From JAVBQB01 sp031549265 (GTDB taxonomy: Bacteria > Bacillota > Clostridia > Oscillospirales > JAVBQB01): DNA of 64,000 nucleotides. The stretch is from positions 62,001-126,000 of the forward strand of contig JAVBQB010000002.1 in assembly GCA_031549265.1 (NCBI GenBank), given 5' to 3'. Under the pieces are notes generated by a model, which saw only the letters and a program-made list of their open reading frames with translations, was not told the origin of the DNA and did not search any database. The position numbers and the translations under genes were made by a program. Positions 33,820 through 43,274 of this stretch are shown here, piece after piece (within the stretch, counting starts at the first letter, position 1; the number at the start of each line of letters is the position of its first letter).

Positions 33820-34320
33820 ATGAGGATTCAATGTACCGGACCTGACAGCGTCGCGCTGCTTCTGGAGGACGACGATCTTGAGCTGCACGGCATGAAACCG
33901 TCGGAAATTGACATGGAGACGGCCCGTAGCATAGTCGAAAACGCGCTTCCGGCGGTGGGTATGTACAACTGCGCTAGCGAAATTCAGGCGTTTGCGGGAC
34001 GAAATGGCGTCATGGTGTTCGCCAAGTGCAGGTATAAGAGCAAACTTGAGCGGTACCGGCTGGACAGCTTCGAAACGGCGGTCAGCGCCGCGAAAGCGCT
34101 CCCGGAGGGACTGAGGCTCAGATCGAGTCTTATTACATATCGCAACGACTACTATCTCACTATAATCGGCGAAAGCGGCGACACTATCAGGGCGATGTGG
34201 ACTCTTGCGGACTTTGGCGCGAGGGATACCCGCGGGAAGGTGTTTGAGGCCTATTTGTACGAGCACGGACGCATGATGATACGGCACAACGCGATAGACA
34301 AACTAAAATCGTTTTCATAA
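33820..34320 (+). CDS. MecA-like ClpC adaptor protein
   Basis: 166 residues. MecA-family layout: N-terminal substrate-binding part beginning MRIQCTGPDSVALLLEDDDL, a variable linker, and a C-terminal part ending ADFGARDTRGKVFEAYLYEH then RMMIRHNAIDKLKSF, which follows the MecA/YpbH C-terminal pattern. Such adaptors deliver proteins to ClpC-ClpP. It is shorter than typical MecA (about 220) and lacks the long acidic linker. ATG with GGGGTATGG upstream. Single gene, no clpC nearby. Confidence 0.65.
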   Translation: MRIQCTGPDSVALLLEDDDLELHGMKPSEIDMETARSIVENALPAVGMYNCASEIQAFAGRNGVMVFAKCRYKSKLERYRLDSFETAVSAAKALPEGLRLRSSLITYRNDYYLTIIGESGDTIRAMWTLADFGARDTRGKVFEAYLYEHGRMMIRHNAIDKLKSFS

Positions 34321-34467
34321 GTCCGGGCTAAACTTTTTTTGGTAGTCAAGCCCCGTTACTCAGCAATTTAATTAAAATTTAATATAATTAGCTTTGTTTA
34401 TTAATATTGTTTTGTTAACATGATAATTGCAAGCAGCGACACTTTTTCATTTTCCCTCCTATCTTCT

Positions 34468-34503
34468 AATATGAAAAGCAGGTTAACGCCTGCTTTTCAT
34501 ATT
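34468..34503. terminator. Perfect 15-bp hairpin between MecA-like gene and copA
   Basis: 34468-34482 pairs without mismatch with 34489-34503 around the loop TTAACG; the core is ATGAAAAGCAGG/CCTGCTTTTCAT. A/T flanks on both sides make it a plausible bidirectional terminator for the converging genes. Confidence 0.7.
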
Positions 34504-34544
34504 TTAAATGATGTTTTGGCAAATGACAGGAAAACACAGGTTTT

Positions 34545-36797
<2,253 letters not shown>

Positions 36798-36839
36798 ATT
36801 AAATTCCTTTCCGGATTAAAAGCAGGCTGTCGGGCGGAA

Positions 36840-38150
36840 TTAACGGCCAAGCGCCGGAATTATGACCTCGGCGGTCATGCCTGATTTCAGTTTTCCGCCG
36901 TTGCTGTCGATGGCTACTTTTATTTTGACCGTCTTGCTCTTTGTGTCGTTTGAGGACTGTTTATCCTTCGGTGTATACTCGGTTTTCAGGTCGATATAAC
37001 TGATATGTCCGGTCTGAGAGCCGAGTGTCGTCTTGACCTCGATCTCATCATTATAGGCAATTCTGTCCAGATATTGCTCGGGAAGATAGCAAAGCACGTA
37101 TACGTCGCTGTCAATTCCAATGTCGGAGATGCTGCTGCCGATATTGACCACGTCGCCCGGATTGTAGCTTCTGCTGATGATGATTCCGTCCTCCAGCGCT
37201 TTGATCTCGCAGCTTTCGAGGTTATATTTAGCCTGATTCAGCGTCGCCACAGACTGCGCGAGGTCGGCCTCCATCGCGGCGATCGACTGCTCGGTGGAGC
37301 CGCCGGCCAGCAACGCGAGCTGAGCCTGCGCCTGAGCGACGGCAGCTTCGGCGGCGCGGATTTCCTCCGATGTTGCGCCTGCTTTTGCCAGATCGGCCTG
37401 CGCGACAGCCTGTTCATACGCGCCCTGTGCCGCGCGGATTGCCTCGGGAGACGCGCCCTCACGGAGCAGGTCGAGCGCCGCCTGCGCGCCTTTCAATTGG
37501 CTTTTGGCGGATTCCAGCGACTGGCTTGCCGAGTTCATCACGCTCTCGGCGTCCAGCAGGTTGCTCTGTGAAGCCTCGCCGAGCTCAAATAGCTGCTTTG
37601 CCTGCTCATATTTGTCGCGGGTATGGGTGAGATTCAGCTCGCCGCTTCGGACTGATGCCTGAAGGCTCTCGACCGCGGCCTCGGACTGTTCTATCTGCTG
37701 GGCGCGGCTGCCGCCGGTGATTTCGTCCAGCTTGGCTTTGGCGGACTTGACGGCCGCGTCCGCCTGGCGGATCACTTCGCGCCGGTTACCCGAGCGCAGC
37801 TGCGCAAGCTTAGCCTCGGCCATTTCAACGGCAGCTTCGGCGGCGTCGATCTGCTCGGGGCGGGCTCCGGATTTTAATTCGTCCAGCTTCGCGCGCTTCA
37901 TGTCCACGACGGCCTGCTGCTGGTCGACGGCGTACTTTTGCGCGGTGCTGTCGATGACCGCGATGACGTCGCCCTTGACGACGCGCTCGCCTTGGGCTTT
38001 GGGCATCTCGACAATTCTGCCCGCGACAGTGCTGACGGCGGATACCGAGCCGTTCTGAATATCGCCCCGTAAAACAATCTCTCCGGAATCCGAGGAACAC
38101 CCGCATAATAAAGCGCAAAGAAGTATGAACGCAACAGAAATCTTTTTCAT
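36840..38150 (-). CDS. HlyD-family membrane-fusion lipoprotein of an ABC exporter
   Basis: 436 residues. The lipoprotein signal MKKISVAFILLCALLCGC gives a lipidated Cys18. A lipoyl-like half domain (GRIVEMPKAQGERVVKGDVI) flanks a very long coiled coil (about 65-310) built of repeated units of ~28-35 residues (PEQIDAAEAAVEMAEAKL, AQQIEQSEAAVESLQASV, SEEIRAAEAAVAQAQAQL). The second lipoyl half and beta-barrel follow (IISRSYNPGDVVNIGSSI). I chose ATG at 38150 because the signal peptide starts there; a longer frame reaches 38444. It is partner of the permease and ATPase upstream, like the YbhG-type adaptor. Confidence 0.88.
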   Translation of the reverse strand: MKKISVAFILLCALLCGCSSDSGEIVLRGDIQNGSVSAVSTVAGRIVEMPKAQGERVVKGDVIAVIDSTAQKYAVDQQQAVVDMKRAKLDELKSGARPEQIDAAEAAVEMAEAKLAQLRSGNRREVIRQADAAVKSAKAKLDEITGGSRAQQIEQSEAAVESLQASVRSGELNLTHTRDKYEQAKQLFELGEASQSNLLDAESVMNSASQSLESAKSQLKGAQAALDLLREGASPEAIRAAQGAYEQAVAQADLAKAGATSEEIRAAEAAVAQAQAQLALLAGGSTEQSIAAMEADLAQSVATLNQAKYNLESCEIKALEDGIIISRSYNPGDVVNIGSSISDIGIDSDVYVLCYLPEQYLDRIAYNDEIEVKTTLGSQTGHISYIDLKTEYTPKDKQSSNDTKSKTVKIKVAIDSNGGKLKSGMTAEVIIPALGR

Positions 38151-38205
38151 AACTGCACTCAGCTTTCCAAATAGTTTGGCTGTCGTCAATTGAAAAACAG
38201 TCATG

Positions 38206-39222
38206 CTAAATCCGTCGGTGCTTTTTGAGAGCCAAAATGTTGACGCAGACGAAGAACAGGCATATGCACCCCAGCACCAGCGCGTCGAACCATACCTCGC
38301 CCCAGCCGTATCCGCGCAGCATGACTCCGCGCAGAGCGTCGGCGACGTACCAGAGAGGCATAAAGTGCGCGAGCGCCTGGAGCGGCGGAGCCATGGTGGA
38401 CAGGTCGAACAGGCCGGAAAAGAAGACTTGCGGCACGATGACAATCGGGATAAACTGGATCATCTGCATCTCGTTGTTGGCAAACGCCGAAATAAAGGTG
38501 CCGATGCACAGCGCGGTCATCGCGGTGAGTATGGTCAGCGCCAGCACAAGCTCAAACGAGCCGACCATCATGACGCCGAGAATATTGACCGCAAACCAGG
38601 CGATCAGCGCCGACTGCAATACGGTGAAAATGCCGAACCCGAGCAGATAGCCGAGCACAAGCTCCCATCTCCGCAGAGGAGTTGCCAGCACCCGCTCGAG
38701 CGTGCCGGTGTTCCTCTCGCCGAGAAAAGATATACCCGCGACCAGAAATACGAAGAAAAAGACGAAAAACCCGATCAGTATCGGCCCGAAGTTGTCAAAC
38801 ATCTCGATGTCCTTGTAACCGTAAAGATAGGTGACATCGGGCTCGGGCGCGTTCATATCGGGGCGCAGCGCCCGCTCAACCTGCATCAGAACCGCGCGGC
38901 TCTTTGTCGAATCAACGCCCTCGAGCTTGATTTTCGGCTCGCCGCTCTCAAAGGACACAATCGCGTCGATCTCGGCGCGGCTCAGAGCCTGACCGGCGTC
39001 GTACTCCGACATATGAAGCACCACCGAGTCGTCGTCCTCCAGGCGGTCGGCGAACTGCTGCGGCGCGTTGACGAGAGCAATCTTTGGCTGGTATGTGTCC
39101 CCGCCGAAGATCAGCCACATCAGCGTGAGCACGAGTACGGGCGCGAGGATCATCAGCGCGGCGGTGCGTTTGTCGTGATGCAGCTGCAAAAGGATGCGGA
39201 TTACGATGGCGCGAACCCTCAT
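38206..39222 (-). CDS. ABC-2 type exporter permease
   Basis: 338 residues. N-terminal TM (about 20-38), an extracytoplasmic domain (about 40-150), then five TM segments with the ABC-2 signature region FLGERNTGTLERVLATPLRR and VPQVFFSGLFDLSTMAPPLQ. Resembles YbhR/YbhS and YhhJ-type permeases of drug or lipid exporters. Its start overlaps the ATPase stop by 4 bases. Substrate unknown. Confidence 0.92.
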   Translation of the reverse strand: MRVRAIVIRILLQLHHDKRTAALMILAPVLVLTLMWLIFGGDTYQPKIALVNAPQQFADRLEDDDSVVLHMSEYDAGQALSRAEIDAIVSFESGEPKIKLEGVDSTKSRAVLMQVERALRPDMNAPEPDVTYLYGYKDIEMFDNFGPILIGFFVFFFVFLVAGISFLGERNTGTLERVLATPLRRWELVLGYLLGFGIFTVLQSALIAWFAVNILGVMMVGSFELVLALTILTAMTALCIGTFISAFANNEMQMIQFIPIVIVPQVFFSGLFDLSTMAPPLQALAHFMPLWYVADALRGVMLRGYGWGEVWFDALVLGCICLFFVCVNILALKKHRRI

Positions 39223-40010
39223 TTGGACGCACCCCCGTAATAGAGGAAAGCCTCTTCTATAGTCGCCGATCCAGTGGAGCGCTTTATTTCGGAGGGCGTG
39301 TCAAACGCCAGCAACTTTCCGTCCTGTATCATGCCCAGTTTGTCGCATTTTTCCACCTCGTCCATCACGTGGGTGGTGACAATTATGGTGACGCCGGAGT
39401 CGCGCAAGGTAAAAAGCTCGTTCCAGATTGACTTGCGCAGGACGGGGTCGATGCCCACCGTAGGTTCGTCCAGAATAAGTACCGGGGGCTCGTGCAAAAG
39501 CGCGAGGGCCAGCGAAAGCCTCCGCTTCATTCCTCCCGAGTAGTTCTTGACCTGCTTTTTCAGATCGCCGGTCAGGCTGACCAGCCGCATGACCTCGCCG
39601 ATCCGGCGGTCGCGGTACGGCTTTTTCATTTTGTACATCGCCGCGAAGAATTTAAGGTTTTCGAGCGCGGTCAGCTCGCCGTACAGCGCGTCCGACTGGG
39701 CCATAAAACCGATTTTGTCCATCATAGAGAGTTTCGGCATAAGTTCGCCGAGCAGACGTACCTCGCCGCCCGTTGCCGAGTCAATGCCCGAAATAAGCCG
39801 CACAAGCGTGGTCTTGCCCGACCCGGAAGGGCCGAGAAGCCCCAGAATCTGTGCGTAGGGAACGTCAATATTGATGTCAAACAGCACCTGCTTTTTGCCG
39901 AAGGACTTGTCGACATGAATGGCGCTGATGCATGATTCGCCGGTTGGCGCGGTTTCGGATAATCCCTGCAAGCTATCATCCCCGTTCGGCTGGCTTTTGC
40001 CGTAAAGCAT
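39219..40010 (-). CDS. ABC exporter ATPase
   Basis: About 263 residues. Walker A GPSGSGKTTLV, Q-loop KIGFMAQSDALYGELT, signature YSGGMKRRLSLALAL, Walker B PVLILDEPTVGID, H-loop VTTHVMDE. Partner of the downstream ABC-2 permease and HlyD-type lipoprotein. Start uncertain: ATG at 40010 lies about 35 bases downstream of the predicted transcription start but has no clear ribosome site; TTG at 39971, after GGGGATG, would remove 13 residues. Confidence 0.9.
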   Translation of the reverse strand: MLYGKSQPNGDDSLQGLSETAPTGESCISAIHVDKSFGKKQVLFDINIDVPYAQILGLLGPSGSGKTTLVRLISGIDSATGGEVRLLGELMPKLSMMDKIGFMAQSDALYGELTALENLKFFAAMYKMKKPYRDRRIGEVMRLVSLTGDLKKQVKNYSGGMKRRLSLALALLHEPPVLILDEPTVGIDPVLRKSIWNELFTLRDSGVTIIVTTHVMDEVEKCDKLGMIQDGKLLAFDTPSEIKRSTGSATIEEAFLYYGGASK

Positions 40011-40050
40011 GCGTTTGTAGTATCCGGCTTTATTGGTATCATATGCGGAA

Positions 40051-40079
40051 ATTATATCACACAGAATATTCCATCTCAA
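40051..40079 (-). promoter_or_regulatory. Promoter of the ABC-HlyD-copA operon
   Basis: Minus strand: TTGAGA (plus 40074-40079), 17-base spacer, TATAAT (plus 40051-40056). No copper-repressor palindrome was recognised around it. Confidence 0.65.
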
Positions 40080-40100
40080 GAGGAAAGATGCTTCAAAAAA

Positions 40101-40128
40101 CGAAAAAAAGCCCGGTATAAACCGAGCT
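40101..40128 (-). terminator. tRNA-Gly terminator
   Basis: On the minus strand AGCTCGGT-TTAT-ACCGGGCT (plus 40109-40128, with one mismatched pair position) is followed by a run of T residues (plus 40103-40109). It ends the tRNA transcript just before the ABC operon promoter. Confidence 0.75.
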
Positions 40129-40135
40129 TCAGTTG

Positions 40136-40209
<74 letters not shown>

Positions 40210-40267
40210 GCGCCAGGCGATTATCCGTAAAGCGCATTAACGCGCGCCGAAAACAAACGCAAGAGGG

Positions 40268-40296
40268 ATTATACACCATCATTCTAATTATGTCAA
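40268..40296 (-). promoter_or_regulatory. tRNA-Gly promoter
   Basis: Perfect consensus on the minus strand: TTGACA (plus 40291-40296), 17-base spacer, TATAAT (plus 40268-40273). Confidence 0.8.
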
Positions 40297-40468
40297 GTGG
40301 CAATTATTGATGCAGACAAATATGCGTCTCCCCGGCAGGTCATCACCACCGCTAGGAAACCTGCGCCCGACCTGCACACAAGGATGTTCCGTATACACTA
40401 TTTGCTTGCAAAGGCCGCTATAGATAATCCGCTTTGCTTCATTTCTGCATTACTTTTCACAAATCACC

Positions 40469-40831
40469 TTACCGCATCTTTTCCTTGCCCGCGCGAGATA
40501 TCGCAAGAAATAGTGTGCCTACAAACATAGGTACGGTGTATGAATAAATAACAAATGCAACACCCAGGTATTGAATAAACCCTGGATGATAGTATTCATG
40601 GATTAATTCGGGAATAAACGTAGGTAAAAAACCAATTGAAAGCACCCACAAATTACATAATCTAAATTTGTGAGAAATAAATATTACACCCACCGAAATA
40701 ATGTACACAGGAGCAAGTAGCCAAGCGCTAACATTGTCGTTTAGAATAAAAGTTGTAAATATAGCGGAAAAAATTGTAGGAAAGGCAAAAAACATGATAT
40801 TCACAAGAAATCTGAATAACTTTTTCCCCAT
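40469..40831 (-). CDS. AT-rich orphan membrane protein
   Basis: 120 residues with about four hydrophobic segments (FLVNIMFFAFPTIFSAIF, SAWLLAPVYIISVGVIFI, LWVLSIGFLPTFIPE, LGVAFVIYSYTVPMFVGTLF) and a basic C-terminus. Family not recognised. ATG at 40831 with AAAGGTG upstream. Its coding sequence is visibly AT-rich compared with all neighbours and it stands alone between tRNA-Gly and the stalk-domain gene, which suggests recent acquisition. Next to a tRNA is a common insertion spot, but no integrase or repeat is seen. Confidence 0.6.
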   Translation of the reverse strand: MGKKLFRFLVNIMFFAFPTIFSAIFTTFILNDNVSAWLLAPVYIISVGVIFISHKFRLCNLWVLSIGFLPTFIPELIHEYYHPGFIQYLGVAFVIYSYTVPMFVGTLFLAISRAGKEKMR

Positions 40832-40964
40832 AACACACCTTTGTCTATAAAGCGCATTTGCAAGTATGTTTTATAGAAATCAATAACCATAACGAGAACG
40901 TTATTACGAATGGGCACCTGAAAATGACGATGCAAATGACTCGAAAGCAGATCAAATATAAAGA

Positions 40965-41015
40965 GGGGGTCTGGCAAAAGACATATCGCGGAAGCGATGT
41001 AAATGCCAGACCCCC
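40965..41015 (-). terminator. Long hairpin after the stalk-domain gene
   Basis: GGGGGTCTGGCA (40965-40976) pairs perfectly with TGCCAGACCCCC (41004-41015); an inner ACAT..CGC/GCGATGT stem extends it. It starts 9 bp after the stop of the minus-strand gene. The T-run after it is weak (CTCTTTATATTT). Confidence 0.6.
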
Positions 41016-41024
41016 AAATCTAAA

Positions 41025-41798
41025 TTATTTAATTTTCAGCTCGGCAAAGCCGATATCCGGGGACTCGTAGTCGGATTTCAGGTTGGGAGAGACCTCGAAT
41101 TTTAGCAGATTGACTCCGGTCACATCGACGGAAAAGCTTGTGGGCAGCGAGTCCTTGGCAATGTCGATGGTCTTTATCAGGTTGTCATCCCCGTAAATGC
41201 TGACCGTAAGCGTGGTATCTATCAGCGCGCCTCTCGATCCGTCAATCTCGCCAACAATGCCGGTCAGGCTTGTATGTCTGCCATCGAGAATAAACGAGAC
41301 ACGGTTGATATTTGACTGGGACGACTCGATCAAAAGCGAGTTTTTGTACTTATTGCCGCCCATATTAAGATATGTTGTGCCGTCTGATTTGTGCCAGGTG
41401 ACTTTGCCGGGCGTGGAGTCGTACGGTGCGTAGGTGTCAATAAGATTGAGCGCGTCGTCGTCGGCAATTTCGCCGGTGGCGTTTTCGTTGCCGGTATTGC
41501 CGTCGGCCGCGTCGGTCAGGTTGACTGTGCTGGTCTCGTTGTCCCAGTTCACCGCGTATCCGACGGCTTCACCCACCGCGCGAAGTGGGAGATAGGTGGT
41601 TCCGTTATAGATAAATGGCTCAACTGTGTTTCCGCTGACATCCTTGAGAGCAAAAAGTGTGCCGTTGACTGCGACTTTGATGTCGCGATAGGTCACATTA
41701 ATACTGGTGATGCGGACCGCCGCGAAAGCCGTGGCTCCCGTCGCGATGATAACGAGCATTATCAGCGCGCCGACCAGCCTGTCCTTCATTCTTTTCAT
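41025..41798 (-). CDS. Secreted stalk-domain protein (copper amine oxidase N-like)
   Basis: 257 residues. N-terminal signal or anchor (about 8-27, VGALIMLVIIATGATAFA), then a stalk domain of the copper-amine-oxidase-N type (VAVNGTLFALKD, PFIYNGTTYLPLRAVGEAVG, NWDNETSTVNL). A linker leads to a C-terminal beta-sandwich (about 140-257) resembling NPCBM-type domains (SFILDGRHTSLTG, IYGDDNLIKTI, LLKFEVSP). It probably binds cell-surface material. ATG at 41798 with AGGAGG 5 bases upstream. It follows the ABC permease gene by 141 bp. Confidence 0.78.
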   Translation of the reverse strand: MKRMKDRLVGALIMLVIIATGATAFAAVRITSINVTYRDIKVAVNGTLFALKDVSGNTVEPFIYNGTTYLPLRAVGEAVGYAVNWDNETSTVNLTDAADGNTGNENATGEIADDDALNLIDTYAPYDSTPGKVTWHKSDGTTYLNMGGNKYKNSLLIESSQSNINRVSFILDGRHTSLTGIVGEIDGSRGALIDTTLTVSIYGDDNLIKTIDIAKDSLPTSFSVDVTGVNLLKFEVSPNLKSDYESPDIGFAELKIK

Positions 41799-41939
41799 TT
41801 CTTCCTCCTAAAAATGTTTTGTCGGTTCACGTTTAAGCCAAAACAATTATAGCATAAAAATTAATTGCGTCAAGGCAGGCTAGCCGTGTTAATGCGGAAG
41901 AAGGCTGATCGAGGCAACAAAGCACCAGCGAAAGCCCCG

Positions 41940-43274
41940 TTATTCGTGCTTAATCGCCTCAAGTGCCGATATGCGCACCGCTTTGTTGGCGGGATAAAAG
42001 CCGGAGCCGAGGCCGATAATCACCGAGAAAACGATCGCGGCGCCGATGAGCCAGAGCGGTATAACCGACGTGCGGGAGCCGATATTGGTGAGCGCCGTCA
42101 TCAGCTCGTCGAAGTTTGTTACCGGAACCTGCGCCGACATGACGTTGACAATCGCCGACACGGCCAGGCTTAGCGCCGCTCCGACAGCGCCGCCGACAAC
42201 ACCGATTATTGCGGCCTCCAGCAGAAAGATTGTTCGGATATCGCGGACAAAGCAGCCGATCGCCTTCATGACGCCGATTTCCCGGGTGCGTTCGGAGATG
42301 GACATTATCATCGTGTTGGTTATACCAAGCGCCGCGACAAAGAGCGAGATGGCTCCCAGCGCGCCCAGCATAACCTGTGTCGCGCGGGCCTCATCCTCCA
42401 TCGGCTTGCGGATGCTCTCCATCGAAAAGGTTCCGACGCCAAGCTTTTTGATCTCGCGCTCAACCTCGCCGACCTCGGAGATGTCGCTTACCTTGACAAG
42501 AGCGTTATTATAGCCCTTGGTTGAGGGCTTCTTGCCGGTAAGGCGCTGAATTTTATTGATATCCTCGATGCTGAAAACTATTCCGGCAGAGGTTTCATAT
42601 CCTTTGCCGTAGTCCTCTTTCATAATACCTGAGGGAACGAGCTTGACGTTTATTTTTTTGTCTGACTTTTCCTGAGTTATTTCCAGGGTCAGCGGGGTCG
42701 TCATCGGGTCAAAGAAAGCGTCGGGCAGCTCGCCCATGGTGCCGTCGGGGTTATACGCCTGATAGCGGTCCACATAATCATGGCCCGGTGGGCGCTTGGT
42801 ATCCCTGAAGTTATACGCCATATACTGGCCCAGCAGCACCGAATATGGTTCCGCGGCTTTGTAGGCGCCGCTGACCAGCGTATAGCCAAGCTTTTCGGCG
42901 GATCCCGCGTCCATACCCACGACTTCGGCCCAACCGCATTCATACCGCTTGCCTTTTCCGGCATAAAGCATATACATTACGCCGTCCAGCTGCACCTTGG
43001 GCGTCGCAACAACGACGTTGGGGATTTTGCGTATGGTTTCAATCATGGCGTCGTCAATCTTGGCGCCGCCCATGCCGGTATTGACTTGTATTACCGAAAG
43101 GTCGCCCATCTGCGAGAACATGAATTCCAAGGATTCCTGTTTGCCTATGCCGATAGAAATCATTATGACAATGGAGCAGCAGCCTATGATGACGCCCAAA
43201 ACGGTCAAGATGCTTCGGGATTTGCGGCGCAGCAGGTTCTGAACGCTCATTATCAGCAGGTCTTTAGTTTTCAT
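41940..43274 (-). CDS. MacB/FtsX-type ABC transporter permease
   Basis: 444 residues. MacB topology: N-terminal TM (RSILTVLGVIIGCCSIVIMI), a large extracytoplasmic domain (about 45-310), then three C-terminal TM segments with the FtsX core (TNTMIMSISERTREIGVMKA, IGVVGGAVGAALSLAVS, VIIGLGSGFYPANKAVRISA). It pairs with the ATPase two genes upstream. Such transporters are mechanotransmitters or exporters of peptides and signals. Its start overlaps the end of the 1001-residue repeat protein by 11 bases. Confidence 0.92.
   Translation of the reverse strand: MKTKDLLIMSVQNLLRRKSRSILTVLGVIIGCCSIVIMISIGIGKQESLEFMFSQMGDLSVIQVNTGMGGAKIDDAMIETIRKIPNVVVATPKVQLDGVMYMLYAGKGKRYECGWAEVVGMDAGSAEKLGYTLVSGAYKAAEPYSVLLGQYMAYNFRDTKRPPGHDYVDRYQAYNPDGTMGELPDAFFDPMTTPLTLEITQEKSDKKINVKLVPSGIMKEDYGKGYETSAGIVFSIEDINKIQRLTGKKPSTKGYNNALVKVSDISEVGEVEREIKKLGVGTFSMESIRKPMEDEARATQVMLGALGAISLFVAALGITNTMIMSISERTREIGVMKAIGCFVRDIRTIFLLEAAIIGVVGGAVGAALSLAVSAIVNVMSAQVPVTNFDELMTALTNIGSRTSVIPLWLIGAAIVFSVIIGLGSGFYPANKAVRISALEAIKHE

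Noticed and set aside
38151..38444. N-terminal extension of the HlyD-type lipoprotein
   Set aside because: It overlaps the permease gene and would bury the lipoprotein signal peptide that begins at 38150.
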